A stretch of 64,000 bases of DNA from CBDDFV01 sp965227335 (GCA_965227335.1 CBDDFV010000009.1:682001-746000); one strand, 5' to 3'; shown: positions 26,266 to 35,432, counted from the stretch's first letter. A program made the numbers and translations. The notes: a model not told the origin generated them from the sequence alone.

Positions 26266-26400
26266 CAGGACGCTGACAACGAGAAGAGGGGGAGCGGAAG
26301 TGCGAGTTCAACCGGGCGGCGACGGCTTCTATTGCCCCGCAGACGAGCGTTTCCGGGGGAAGCGTCGTCGGACCGGGCGGGCGTCAATCGGGGATCGTGC

Positions 26401-26429
26401 TTGATTGCCGTCGGCCGCCCGTCGAGAAT
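26401..26429 (+). promoter_or_regulatory. candidate promoter of the sigma/CHAT operon
   Basis: TTGATT (26401-26406) and GAGAAT (26424-26429) are 17 bases apart, and the -10 ends 8 bases before the ATG at 26438. If correct, the sigma-factor mRNA has almost no 5-prime leader. The -10 is a weak match. Confidence 0.3.
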
Positions 26430-26437
26430 ACCCGGAG

Positions 26438-27004
26438 ATGCCCGTCGCCACGTCTATCCCGACGCTCTTCACGCGCTGCCGCCGGGGCGACGCCGACGCC
26501 TGGTCCGACCTCGTCACCGAGTTCGAGTCCCTCGTCTGGTCGATCCCCCGCCGGCTCGGACTCTCCGACGACGACGCGGCGGAGGTCTTTCAACAGGTGT
26601 TTCTCGCCCTTCACCAGCACCTCGACGACATCGAGGATCCAGCCCGCCTGCCCGGCTGGCTCGCCACCACGGCCCATCGCGAGAGCTGGCGGATTGGTCG
26701 AAAGGAGAAGCGCGCCCGAGGCGTGAATCTCGACGTCGACGCGTTTGACGACGATGGAGTTCCAAAGGAGGACGCGGTCGTGGGCTGGGAACGACGCGAT
26801 CTGGTCCGACGCGCTCTGGCCGAGATCGGCCCCCCCTGCGAACCGCTTCTCCTGGCGCTGTTCTCCGCTCCGGCGGATCTGAATTACGAGGCCGTGGCGG
26901 ACTCCCTGGGGATGGCGGTGGGGAGCATCGGTCCGACGCGGGCCCGATGCCTTGAGAAACTCGAGCGATCGCTGGCCGCTCTGGGCTACTCGCCGGAGGC
27001 CTGA
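26438..27004 (+). CDS. RNA polymerase sigma factor, ECF/sigma-70 family
   Basis: The protein has 188 residues and starts at ATG 26438; an earlier TTG at 26405 would add 11 residues and has no support. Region 2 is visible in LFTRCRRGDADAWSDLVTEFESLVWSIPRRLGLSDDDAAEVFQQVFLALHQHLDDIEDPARLPGWLATTAHRESWRIGR, the usual ECF core with the -10 recognition segment. Region 4 is LNYEAVADSLGMAVGSIGPTRARCLEKLERSL, a helix-turn-helix that reads the -35 element. It heads a run of four genes (anti-sigma-like, CHAT, subtilisin) on the same strand, so it probably drives that operon or a small regulon. It is divergent from pstS. Confidence 0.92.
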   Translation: MPVATSIPTLFTRCRRGDADAWSDLVTEFESLVWSIPRRLGLSDDDAAEVFQQVFLALHQHLDDIEDPARLPGWLATTAHRESWRIGRKEKRARGVNLDVDAFDDDGVPKEDAVVGWERRDLVRRALAEIGPPCEPLLLALFSAPADLNYEAVADSLGMAVGSIGPTRARCLEKLERSLAALGYSPEA

Positions 27005-27106
27005 CGAGCGGTCGGCGTGATTTCGTGGGAAAAGTGTCGAACTGGATGGTATTTCCAGGCCCCCGTCCCGCCTCAGGGGGGTGAAGACGCCGTATTGGAG
27101 TATCCC

Positions 27107-27751
27107 ATGGCCCAGCCCGTGACCATCGCCGACCTGCTCGACTTCGCCCTTGGCCGACTCTCGCCCGATCGGAGCGAGGCCGTGGCGGCCCATCTGACCG
27201 CCGACGCGGAAGCCCGCCGTCGGGTGGATCTCTTTCGCGACCTCGCTCGCGTGGTGAAGGCCGCCCCGATGGAAGCCGCCCCGATCGGTGCGGTCGCGGC
27301 GGCGAAGGCGATCATGGCGCCCGCTGCGACCCGGCCGTCCCTGGCCGCTCGACTCGGGGATCTGCTCCGCGACATCGACGCGGCGGTGGCGTCGCTCCTG
27401 TTCGACAGCCGCGCTCAGCCCGCCCTGGCCGGCGTGCGAGGCGCCGGCGTCGCGTTTCAGCTTGCCTACCGGACCGACCTTGCGGACATCGATCTGCATC
27501 TCGATCCCGAGGCGGGACTGAACGACGACGGCGCCGCCATCCGGTGGCGCATGATGGGGCAGGTCTCGTCGCCGGATGGCGCGGGCGGCTTTTCGGTCGT
27601 GCTCACGCCGGCCGGCGAAGACACCATCGTGACGGATGCAACCGCAGACGACCGCGGCCGCTTCGAACTCGATGTCGCCCCCGGCTGCTTTGATCTCTAC
27701 GTGACGTCGGACGCCGGCGTCATCGTGCTTCGCGCCGTGGACATTCCGTGA
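27107..27751 (+). CDS. anti-sigma-factor-like protein with C-terminal beta domain
   Basis: The start is ATG 27107 (214 residues), chosen because GGAG lies 6 bases upstream. Residues 1-50 (ITIADLLDFALGRLSPDRSEAVAAHLTADAEARRRVDLFRDLARV in pattern) look like the N-terminal helical part of anti-sigma factors of the zf-HC2 group, but the zinc-binding His/Cys residues are absent. Residues about 145-214 are beta-rich and resemble a regulatory Ig-like fold (GGFSVVLTPAGEDTIVTDAT, FDLYVTSDAGVIVLR). There is no clear membrane span. Its position between the sigma factor and the CHAT gene, with a GTGA overlap to the latter, suggests it holds the sigma factor in check. This is inference. Confidence 0.6.
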   Translation: MAQPVTIADLLDFALGRLSPDRSEAVAAHLTADAEARRRVDLFRDLARVVKAAPMEAAPIGAVAAAKAIMAPAATRPSLAARLGDLLRDIDAAVASLLFDSRAQPALAGVRGAGVAFQLAYRTDLADIDLHLDPEAGLNDDGAAIRWRMMGQVSSPDGAGGFSVVLTPAGEDTIVTDATADDRGRFELDVAPGCFDLYVTSDAGVIVLRAVDIP

Positions 27752-30612
27752 ACGCATCCGCTGACAGCCCGGAACGCCTGCTGGAGACGCTGCTCGCGGC
27801 GCCGGCGGGCGATCGTCTGCGCATCCTGCGCGATGCGGGCGACGAGCCGGAGCAGACGCTGCTGGCGGTGGGCGAGGTGGCGGCGCGGATGGCGGCGAGC
27901 GATCCGGGCAAGGCGATGCAGGTCAATGACATGTACGCCGCGCTCGCGGACGCCGCGGACTCCCGCGCCGCGCAGGCCCGAGCGCGTTGGTCGCGTGCGC
28001 GTGCATCGGCGCACGCCGGACGTCTCGAGGATTCGCTTGCTCAGAGCCGCGACGCGATCGCCTTTGCGGAGTCGAACGGCGAGGTCGTGGAAGCGGCGCG
28101 GGCGCGACTGGCGTCGATGCAGCCGCTCGGCGAGATGGGTCGTTTCGACGAAGCCATCGCGGCCGGCGACGCCGCCGCCGGGGCGCTCCGTGACGCGGGC
28201 GAGAACCGCCTCGCCGGACTCGCCTCGATCAACCTCGGCATGATCGCGTTGCGGGCGGGCGATGCGGATGCCTCGCTCGACTACTTCGACCAGGCGGAAA
28301 CGCTGCTCGGCGTCGACTCCGAGTGGGTCGGCCACCTCGACATCAACCGCGGGGAGACGCTGGTCGTCCTTTCCAGGTTTCGCGAGGCGCGGGCTCGATT
28401 CGAAGGCGCGCTGGCCCGGTTTGATCGGGACGGCGCGGCGTGGCTCGGCGCGCTCGCCGAGGGCAACCTGGCCGATCTCGCCCAGCGCGAAGGTCGACCG
28501 GCCGAAGCCCTGTCGAGATTCGAGCGGGCCCGCCGACGATTCGAAGCCCAGGATGCGACGACCCAGCTTGCGCGACTGCTCGCGGAGCAGGCGGAGGTGA
28601 AGGCGAAGGTGGGCCTGACCGCCGAAGCCCTCTCGGATTTTCGCGCCGCCATCGCGCAGATGGATGAGCTTGGCCAGGCCGTCGACCTGCCTCGCACCCG
28701 CGTCGCCTACGGCGATCTGCTGATCGAACAGGGACGCGGGGAGGAAGCGCGTCGGGAGCTGACCGCGGCGGGCGAAGCCTGGGACGTCCTCGGGCGCACC
28801 CGCGACGCCGCCCGTGTCCGACTCCACGAGGCTGAGGCGCTCGCGCTTGATGATCGCCTCGATGAAGCATGGGCGATGGCGATGGACGCCCGCGAGACGC
28901 TGCGCGGCCGGCCGCTCGATGAAGCGGATGCGGCCCGCCTGTGCGCGCGAATCGCACTTCTGCGCGATGATCTCTCCCGCGCTCGCGAACTGCTGGACGA
29001 TGGACTGGCGATCGCACGCGATCTTGACGTGACGCCGCTCGTGGCCGAGTGCCTTGCGTTGCGCGGCGATGTCGGGCGGCAGTCGGGCGATCTCGACGGC
29101 GCGATCCGTGACTACGCGGAAGCGGCGAATCTGATCGAGCGTCTCCGCGACCTGCTCCAGGCCGAGCGGTTCCGGACGCACTTCTTCCGACGCACGGCGA
29201 GCGTGTACGAATCGTGGCTGACGGCGGTTCTGCAGCGCGGCGGTGATTCGGCGATGGCCGAGGCGTTCGAGATCTCGGAGCGGGCCCGAAGTCGATCGCT
29301 GCTCGACCTGGTCAGCCGCGCTCTCGACGCCCGATCGGAGGCGCTGGGACCGGACGATCCGGCGGAGGCGAAGATCCGTTCGGAGATGGAGCGACTGCGG
29401 GCGGACATCAACGCGCTCTACAGCCAGCTCGATGACGATACGCAACCGGGTCTGCGGCGGGCGTCGCTGCGGATCGCGGCGATCAACGAGTTCGAGACCG
29501 CGCTGCAGGGCTTCGAATCCCGACTCGCGGCGCTGGAAGGGCCGACTGGCCTGCATGCCGCGCCGGCGACGCTCGACGACGTCCGGGCGGCGTGTGAGCC
29601 GGGCGAGGCGTTGATCGACTACTTCTTCGCGGGCGACGAACTGATTGCGTTCACCCTGACGGACGGCGTGTTATCCGTGCATCGGGGTCTGGCGGATCGT
29701 CACGCGGTGGCCGACCTGGTGCGGCGCGTCCAGTTCCAGATCGGGCGGGCGATGCGTCCGGGCGGTCTGGAGGGCTGGCGGGCGGCGCGTCTGATCGAGG
29801 ATGCGTCGGCGGATCTTCGGGAGGCGTACGATCTTCTGCTGCGTCCGCTGGCGTCCGTCTGGCGTGGTTGCGAGCGTCTGATCATCGTGCCGCACGGGCC
29901 GTTGCACGGCTTTCCGTTTCACGCGGCGGAGGGTGATGCGGGTCCGATCGTGCGTGAGATCGAGACGGCGTACACGTTGAGCACGAGTCTGGCGACGCGG
30001 ATCGCCGCCACCCCGCGCCGACGCGATCTCGAGGGTCCGGCGGTGATCGGCGTGCCGGACGAGGCGGCGCCGTTCATCGGGGCGGAGGCGCGGGATGTCG
30101 CATCGAAGCTCGGCGCGACGTCGGAGCGGACGTTGTTGAACGGCGACGCGGATCGTCGGCGGATTGCATCGGCGGCGCGTCGCGCGTCGGTCGTGCACTT
30201 TGCGTGTCACGGGCGTTTCGCGCCGGAGGCCCCGCTCGATTCGGGACTTCGACTGTCGGACGGCTGGCTGACGGTGCGCGACATTCAGGCGATGCGCTGG
30301 GAGTCGGACCTCATCACGCTGAGCGGATGTGAGACGGGCCGGGGGCTCGCGGATCGCGGCGATGAGGTGGCGGGGCTGGCCCGCAGTTTCTTCGCCGGCG
30401 GCGCCACGTCGCTGCTCGTCAGTCTCTGGCAGGTGAGCGACGTGCTCACCCGGGACCTGATGGAGCGTTTTTATGGGTACTGGCGCGCCGACGGCGACAG
30501 TGTCGACGGAATGCGGAAATCCGCCGCGTTGCGACAGGCCCAGCTCGATATGTTGGAACGGAATGCTCACCCCGCACACTGGGCCCCGTTTCTGTTGATG
30601 GGGAGACCCTGA
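27748..30612 (+). CDS. TPR-CHAT caspase-like protease
   Basis: The protein has 954 residues and starts at GTG 27748, overlapping the previous stop. Residues about 20-470 are tandem helical pairs with TPR-type consensus (ARARFEGALARFDRDGAAWLGALAEGNLADL, AEALSRFERARRRFEAQ). A helical linker follows (about 480-640). The CHAT domain takes the last 320 residues: LIIVPHGPLHGFPFHA, then SVVHFACHGRF with His821, then LITLSGCETG with Cys861, then RSFFAGGATSLLVSLWQVSD. His and Cys form the caspase-type dyad of the clan CD peptidases. TPR repeats usually bind a partner whose change activates the protease. Its target could be the anti-sigma-like protein, the neighbouring subtilisin or another protein; none is proven. 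Confidence 0.93.
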   Translation: MNASADSPERLLETLLAAPAGDRLRILRDAGDEPEQTLLAVGEVAARMAASDPGKAMQVNDMYAALADAADSRAAQARARWSRARASAHAGRLEDSLAQSRDAIAFAESNGEVVEAARARLASMQPLGEMGRFDEAIAAGDAAAGALRDAGENRLAGLASINLGMIALRAGDADASLDYFDQAETLLGVDSEWVGHLDINRGETLVVLSRFREARARFEGALARFDRDGAAWLGALAEGNLADLAQREGRPAEALSRFERARRRFEAQDATTQLARLLAEQAEVKAKVGLTAEALSDFRAAIAQMDELGQAVDLPRTRVAYGDLLIEQGRGEEARRELTAAGEAWDVLGRTRDAARVRLHEAEALALDDRLDEAWAMAMDARETLRGRPLDEADAARLCARIALLRDDLSRARELLDDGLAIARDLDVTPLVAECLALRGDVGRQSGDLDGAIRDYAEAANLIERLRDLLQAERFRTHFFRRTASVYESWLTAVLQRGGDSAMAEAFEISERARSRSLLDLVSRALDARSEALGPDDPAEAKIRSEMERLRADINALYSQLDDDTQPGLRRASLRIAAINEFETALQGFESRLAALEGPTGLHAAPATLDDVRAACEPGEALIDYFFAGDELIAFTLTDGVLSVHRGLADRHAVADLVRRVQFQIGRAMRPGGLEGWRAARLIEDASADLREAYDLLLRPLASVWRGCERLIIVPHGPLHGFPFHAAEGDAGPIVREIETAYTLSTSLATRIAATPRRRDLEGPAVIGVPDEAAPFIGAEARDVASKLGATSERTLLNGDADRRRIASAARRASVVHFACHGRFAPEAPLDSGLRLSDGWLTVRDIQAMRWESDLITLSGCETGRGLADRGDEVAGLARSFFAGGATSLLVSLWQVSDVLTRDLMERFYGYWRADGDSVDGMRKSAALRQAQLDMLERNAHPAHWAPFLLMGRP

Positions 30613-30614
30613 TC

Positions 30615-32156
30615 ATGAATCCGCTGAACACCATCACCCGCCTGGTCGGCTCCGTCGCGCTCTTGGCGCTGGCGTGGACATCGGTCGCCGCCGCGCAGGT
30701 GTCGGACCCCGCCGTGGTCGGGCGCGCCGTTGTGCGCACGCCGGATCTGCCCGGCGGCCCGGACGATCTTGACGCCTTCCTCGCCGCCTTCCTAGCGAAC
30801 GAGGGCATCGTTCTTACGCCGGTCGACGCGATCGAACGGGTCGAGCCCGATCCGATTGGTCCGGTGGCGATCTACCTGCTCGAGTTCGACGCTGAAGCGC
30901 AGCTCGAGGTGGGGATGAAGCTCGATCCGGAAGGTCCGGGCGGCGGCGCCTACGTCATGTCCGGCGCCCTGACGTGGGGCGAGCTGCTCTACGCGGGGGA
31001 GGCGTCGGAAGGCAAGACGGGCGGCGCGTGGGTGGCGTCGCTGGAGGGCGGGGGCTTCTTCAACAACCAGTACGCGGGGGAGGCGATCAATCTCGACGCC
31101 GCGCATGAGAACGCAGACGGGACCGGCGCGGTGGTGGCGGTGATCGACACCGGCGTCGACTCGACGCACCCGGGGCTTGCGGGTCTGGTGCTGCCGGGCG
31201 GGTACAACTTCGTCGAGAACTCGACGAACACGCTCGACCTCGCCGACGGGCGTGACAACGACGACGATGGTCTGGTCGACGAGATGTGGGGGCACGGGAC
31301 GTTCGTGGCGGGGCTCATCGCGTACACGGCGCCGGGGGCGAAGATTCTTCCGATCGTCGCGCTGAACAGCGACGGCGTCGGCGACGGCTTCGGCGTGGCG
31401 AAGGCGATCTTCTTCGCGATCGATCAGGGGGTGGAAGTCATCAACCTGAGTCTCGGGTCGACCTATGACTCCGCGGCGATCGAGCTGGCGATGGAAGCCG
31501 CGATCAGTCGGGGCGTCGTCCCGGTCGCGGCGGGCGGCAACCAGAACCAGGGGGAAGGCGACTTCGAGGAGTTCCCCGCCGCGAAGTCGGACGGCTTCGG
31601 CGTCGCGGCGGTCGACGTGAATGACGTCAAGGCGCCGTTCAGCAACTACAACGACAAGTTCCTGATCAGTGCGCCGGGCGACAGTCGTCCCGACGCCGCG
31701 TTCCCCGACGGCTTCGATCCCGCCGCGTCGATCTACTCCATGCTGCCGGGGGGCGGCTACGGCGTGTGGGAGGGGACGAGTTTCTCGACGGCGTTCGTGT
31801 CCGGGGCGGCGGCGGTGATTCGGTCGCAGCATCCGGAGTGGCAGCCGACCGAGCTCACGTACAACCTGATCGAATCCACGCTCGCGCTGACCGCGACCGA
31901 CATCTACGGTCAGAATCCTCAGTATGAGGACGATGAGGAGCTGGGGGCGGGCCGGTTGGATCTGGGGGCCGCCGCGTCCCTGGGCGGGCCGGCCCCGACG
32001 CTGGGCGATCTCAACGGCGACGGTTCGGTCGACTCGAGCGATCTGGCCGGGCTGCTTGGCGCCTGGGGCGAGACGCACTCATCGGCGGATCTGAACGGCG
32101 ACGGTCAGGTGGGGGCGGGGGACCTGGCGATTCTGCTCGGGGCCTGGACGGGCTGA
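30615..32156 (+). CDS. secreted subtilisin-like S8 serine protease with dockerin
   Basis: The protein has 513 residues. The signal peptide is LVGSVALLALAWTSVAAAQ. The catalytic triad is Asp178 in VIDTGVDSTHPG, His227 in GHGTFVAGLIAYTAPGA and Ser389 in GTSFSTAFVSGAAA, with the oxyanion Asn in VAAGGNQNQG. The N-terminal 110 residues look like a propeptide. The last 60 residues are a GC-type dockerin (DLNGDGSVDSSDLAGLLGAW, DLNGDGQVGAGDLAILLGAW). It begins 2 bases after the CHAT gene, so the pair is translationally linked. This is the only exported product of the four-gene run. Its dockerin suggests tethering to the cell surface or to a large extracellular complex. Confidence 0.93.
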   Translation: MNPLNTITRLVGSVALLALAWTSVAAAQVSDPAVVGRAVVRTPDLPGGPDDLDAFLAAFLANEGIVLTPVDAIERVEPDPIGPVAIYLLEFDAEAQLEVGMKLDPEGPGGGAYVMSGALTWGELLYAGEASEGKTGGAWVASLEGGGFFNNQYAGEAINLDAAHENADGTGAVVAVIDTGVDSTHPGLAGLVLPGGYNFVENSTNTLDLADGRDNDDDGLVDEMWGHGTFVAGLIAYTAPGAKILPIVALNSDGVGDGFGVAKAIFFAIDQGVEVINLSLGSTYDSAAIELAMEAAISRGVVPVAAGGNQNQGEGDFEEFPAAKSDGFGVAAVDVNDVKAPFSNYNDKFLISAPGDSRPDAAFPDGFDPAASIYSMLPGGGYGVWEGTSFSTAFVSGAAAVIRSQHPEWQPTELTYNLIESTLALTATDIYGQNPQYEDDEELGAGRLDLGAAASLGGPAPTLGDLNGDGSVDSSDLAGLLGAWGETHSSADLNGDGQVGAGDLAILLGAWTG

Positions 32157-32180
32157 GCGATCGCGGCCGAATGACACGCG

Positions 32181-32213
32181 ACGCGGACGCCTCCGACCCG
32201 GGGGCGTCCGCGT
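32181..32213 (+). terminator. terminator of the sigma/CHAT/subtilisin operon
   Basis: ACGCGGACGCC pairs perfectly with GGCGTCCGCGT around an 11-base loop, followed by TGTTCAT. It lies 24 bases after the subtilisin stop codon. Confidence 0.75.
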
Positions 32214-32355
32214 TGTTCATGCGCGGGCGCCGGGCCTGCGACGGATCCGGGACCGAAAATGTCGCAAAAGGGTGTATCGGAGGGGTTCCCGTCGGTCTCT
32301 GCGGGGTGAGCGGAAAGGGCTCACTTCGATTCGACTCCCGAAAGGACACCTGAAG

Positions 32356-34845
32356 ATGACTCGCAAGAACGGACACCTCACCTGCTTCATCGCCACCGCG
32401 GCGGCCCTCACGGCCGCGTCCGCGTACGGCCAGTTCGATCCCGGCGTCAGCTATGCTTCCGGCCAGCAGCCGGACGGCGCGGCGATCGCCGACTTCAACG
32501 GCGACGGCATTCCGGATATCGCAGTGACGGGCGACCAGAACGCCGCGACCGACGATCTCGCCATCCTGTACGGGGCGGCGGACGGCACGTTCGCGGCGCC
32601 GGTCTTCATTCCGCTGCCGAACTCGTCGAGCCCCGGCGACGTGGTGGCGGGCGATCTCGACGGCGACGGCGACATGGACGCGGCGGTCGGTCTGAAGGAC
32701 AACAGCTCCGTGCTCATCCTGCTGAACGCGGGCGGCGGCGCCCTCGTGCAGAGCGGGACCGTCCCCGCCGGCCAGGAGCCCCGCGGGATGGACATCGGCG
32801 ATGCGGACGGCGACGGCGATCTTGACATCGTCGTGGCGAACCGTGACGGCAACTCGATCTCGTTCCTGATGAACATGGGCGGCGGGACGTTCTCGTCGAC
32901 CACCATGGCCGCGGGCCAGGATCCGCGCGACGTGGCGTGGGGCGATTTCGACGGCGACGGCGACCTCGACGCCGCGATCAGCAACCACGACGACCGCACG
33001 GTCGGCCGCTACACCAACACCGGCGGCGGCTTCGTGTCGGCCGGCACGGTCTCGGTCGGCCCGCAGTACCGTCCCGAAGGCCTCGACACCGGCGACCTGA
33101 ACGGCGACGGTCTCGACGACATCGCGGCGGCGGTCGGCGACGACGAAACGGCGTTCGAGAACGGCGTCATCGTCTTCACCGCAACGGGCGGCGGCGCCTT
33201 CAGCGGGCCGGCGTTCGTCTTCGCCGGTCCGAACGCGATGGACACGGGCGATGTGGCCATCGGCGACTGGGACTGCGACATGGACCTCGACCTCGCCACC
33301 GCGAATGAACTGACGAACAACGTGTCGATCATTCTGAACGGCGGCGGCGGCGTCTTCGGCGCCGCGACCCAGACCGCGGCGGGCGCCAACCCCGACGGTC
33401 TCGTCACGGGCGATCTGCAGCTTGACGATGACGTCGACCTGGTCGCGATCAACCGCAATTCGAACAACGTCACCGTGTATCTCTCGACGTGCGGCTCCGG
33501 CGGTCCGGTCGATCCGGTCTGCGGCAACAACGTCTGTGAAGCGGGCGAGGACAGCATCAGCTGCCCGACCGACTGCGGCGGCGGCGGCGATCCCGGCTCC
33601 TTCGTCTTCACGCTCGCCACCTTCCTTGCCGGCGATCAGCCCAGTTCGGTCGCGGCGGGCGACTACAACGGCGACGGTCTCGCCGACCTCGCCGTGGTGG
33701 CGGACCTCAACGCCAACGCGGACAACGTCGCGATTCTGCTGGGCACGGGCGGCGGCGCCTTCCAGGTGCCGTTCTTCGTCGTGCTCCCGAACTCGTCGAG
33801 CCCCGAAGCGGTCGTCTCCGGCGACCTTGACGGCGACGGCGACATGGACCTCGCGGTCTCCCTGAAGGACAACAACGCGGTCGTCGCGGTGATCAACCAG
33901 GGCGGCGCGAACTTCACGCTGGGCGCCAGCGCGGCGACGGGCGCCGAGCCCCGCGGCATGGACATCGCGGACGCCGACAACGACGGCGACCTTGACATCG
34001 TCGTGGCCAACCGCACCGGAAACTCGATCACGTTCCTGACGAACAACGGCGCCGCGACCTTCGCGTCGACCACCATGGCGGCGGGCGCCGATCCCCGCGA
34101 CGCGGCCTGGGGCGACTTTGACGGCGACGGCGATCAGGATGCGGCGATCAGCAACAGCGACGATCGCACGATCGGTCTGTACACCAACACGGGCGGCGGG
34201 TTCATGGCGGCCGGGACCATCTCGGTCGGCGGTCAGGATCGTCCCGAGGGTCTCGACACCGGCGACCTCAACGGCGACGGTCTCACCGACATCGCGACGG
34301 CCAGCGGCGACGACGGTCCCGCGTTCAACCGCGTCATCGTGTTCCTCGCCTCCGGCGGCGGCGCCTTCGGCGGTCCGGCGTTCTATCCGAGCAGCGGTCT
34401 GAACACGTCGGACGTCACCCTCGCCGACTTCGACTGTGACGGCGACCTTGACGCCGCCGCGAGCAACGAGAACTCCAACGACGTCTCGGTTCTCGCGAAC
34501 AACGGCGCCGGCGTCCTCGGCGCGGCGACGCTCTATCCGACCGGCGCTAACCCCGACGCCATCACCGCCGCCGATCTCGATGGCGACGGTTCCGCGGACT
34601 GGGTCACCGCCAACCGCAACTCCAACGACGTGACCGTCGCCATCAACGCCACGGAAGGCTGCATCACGGGCGATCCGTGTGCGACCGACCTGTCCGGCGA
34701 CGGGGCCACCGGCGCCGACGACCTCGCCTCGCTCCTCGCGGCGTGGGGCCGGTGTGCGGGCTGCCCCGCGGACTTCGACGGCGACGGCATGGTCGACTCC
34801 GCGGACCTCGCGACGCTGCTCGCGGCCTGGGGTCCCTGCCCGTAA
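32356..34845 (+). CDS. secreted FG-GAP/VCBS-repeat protein with dockerin
   Basis: The start is ATG 32356 (829 residues), with GAAAGGA upstream; residues 1-28 form a signal peptide ending at AYGQ. The body is two homologous halves (about 30-390 and 425-765), each with repeated calcium-type motifs such as DFNGDGIPDIAV, DLDGDGDMDAAV, DADGDGDLDIVVA and DFDGDGDLDAAI. These are blades of an integrin-like FG-GAP propeller, one seven-bladed unit per half. A short Cys-rich linker (CGNNVCEAGEDSISCPTDC) with three likely disulphides joins the halves. The C-terminus is a dockerin (DLSGDGATGADDLASLL, DFDGDGMVDSADLATLL). The likely role is an adhesive or structural surface protein. The internal duplication makes the sequence repetitive at DNA level. 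Confidence 0.9.
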   Translation: MTRKNGHLTCFIATAAALTAASAYGQFDPGVSYASGQQPDGAAIADFNGDGIPDIAVTGDQNAATDDLAILYGAADGTFAAPVFIPLPNSSSPGDVVAGDLDGDGDMDAAVGLKDNSSVLILLNAGGGALVQSGTVPAGQEPRGMDIGDADGDGDLDIVVANRDGNSISFLMNMGGGTFSSTTMAAGQDPRDVAWGDFDGDGDLDAAISNHDDRTVGRYTNTGGGFVSAGTVSVGPQYRPEGLDTGDLNGDGLDDIAAAVGDDETAFENGVIVFTATGGGAFSGPAFVFAGPNAMDTGDVAIGDWDCDMDLDLATANELTNNVSIILNGGGGVFGAATQTAAGANPDGLVTGDLQLDDDVDLVAINRNSNNVTVYLSTCGSGGPVDPVCGNNVCEAGEDSISCPTDCGGGGDPGSFVFTLATFLAGDQPSSVAAGDYNGDGLADLAVVADLNANADNVAILLGTGGGAFQVPFFVVLPNSSSPEAVVSGDLDGDGDMDLAVSLKDNNAVVAVINQGGANFTLGASAATGAEPRGMDIADADNDGDLDIVVANRTGNSITFLTNNGAATFASTTMAAGADPRDAAWGDFDGDGDQDAAISNSDDRTIGLYTNTGGGFMAAGTISVGGQDRPEGLDTGDLNGDGLTDIATASGDDGPAFNRVIVFLASGGGAFGGPAFYPSSGLNTSDVTLADFDCDGDLDAAASNENSNDVSVLANNGAGVLGAATLYPTGANPDAITAADLDGDGSADWVTANRNSNDVTVAINATEGCITGDPCATDLSGDGATGADDLASLLAAWGRCAGCPADFDGDGMVDSADLATLLAAWGPCP

Positions 34846-34896
34846 CTGGTTCGTCCCGCCGGGACGGATCCTGATCCCTCGCTTTCCCTTTCCCTC

Positions 34897-34921
34897 GCCC
34901 GCCGGAGTCGTTCCGGCGGGC
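34897..34921 (+). terminator. terminator after the VCBS-repeat gene
   Basis: GCCCGCCGGA pairs with TCCGGCGGGC around GTCGT, followed by TTCTTCG. It lies 52 bases past the stop. Confidence 0.8.
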
Positions 34922-34936
34922 TTCTTCGTGCGCCGA

Positions 34937-34942
34937 TAGAAT
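34937..34942 (+). promoter_or_regulatory. candidate -10 element for the GNAT gene
   Basis: TAGAAT lies 22 bases upstream of the start ATG 34965, right after the terminator of the previous gene. No clear -35 is seen, so this is tentative. Confidence 0.3.
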
Positions 34943-34964
34943 CCGCGCGAGCACGAGGCGCGAC

Positions 34965-35432
34965 ATGGCGGTGACCTTCGACATCCGACGCGACGATCTA
35001 CGCGTGTCCGAGATCGCGGCCTTGTTGCGCGAGCACATCGCTGACGTCACCCGCCACGCGCCGCCTGAAAGCACCCACGCCCTTGATCTCGCCGCCCTGC
35101 GACGACCGGATATCGCGTTCTGGTCGGCCTGGCGTGAAAGCGACCTGGTCGGATGCGGCGCGCTTCGTGAGCTGGACAGGGAGCACGGCGAGATCAAGTC
35201 GATGCGCACGGCGCACGCCTGGCGCCGGCGGGGGGTCGGAGCCGCAGTGCTGCAGCACCTCATCGGGATCGCGGTCGAGCGCGGCTACACGCGGCTCAGT
35301 CTCGAGACCGGCGCGCAGGACGCGTTCATTCCCGCCCGCACGCTCTACGCCCGGCACGGCTTTCGCCCGTGCGGACCGTTCGGCGATTACGTCGACGATC
35401 CCAACAGCGTGTTCATGACCCGGCGTCTGTGA
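34965..35432 (+). CDS. GNAT family N-acetyltransferase
   Basis: The protein has 155 residues, with ATG 34965 and GAGG upstream. The acetyl-CoA binding motif A is MRTAHAWRRRGVGAAVLQHLIGIAVERGYTRLSLETG in pattern, with the R-R-x-G-V-G pyrophosphate loop. Motif B includes ARTLYARHGFRPCGPFGDY. The active site resembles the PhnO/ElaA-type and YafP-type small-molecule acetyltransferases, so a substrate cannot be named. The last 20 bases overlap the end of the convergent formylglycine enzyme gene. Confidence 0.9.
   Translation: MAVTFDIRRDDLRVSEIAALLREHIADVTRHAPPESTHALDLAALRRPDIAFWSAWRESDLVGCGALRELDREHGEIKSMRTAHAWRRRGVGAAVLQHLIGIAVERGYTRLSLETGAQDAFIPARTLYARHGFRPCGPFGDYVDDPNSVFMTRRL

Noticed and set aside
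26266..26437. Pho box upstream of pstS
   Set aside because: No direct repeat resembling CTGTCAT was convincing in the 172 bases between pstS and the sigma factor.
32356..34845. CRISPR-like or tandem DNA repeats in the VCBS gene
   Set aside because: The repeats are protein-coding Asp/Gly motifs of variable spacing, without identical direct repeats and spacers.
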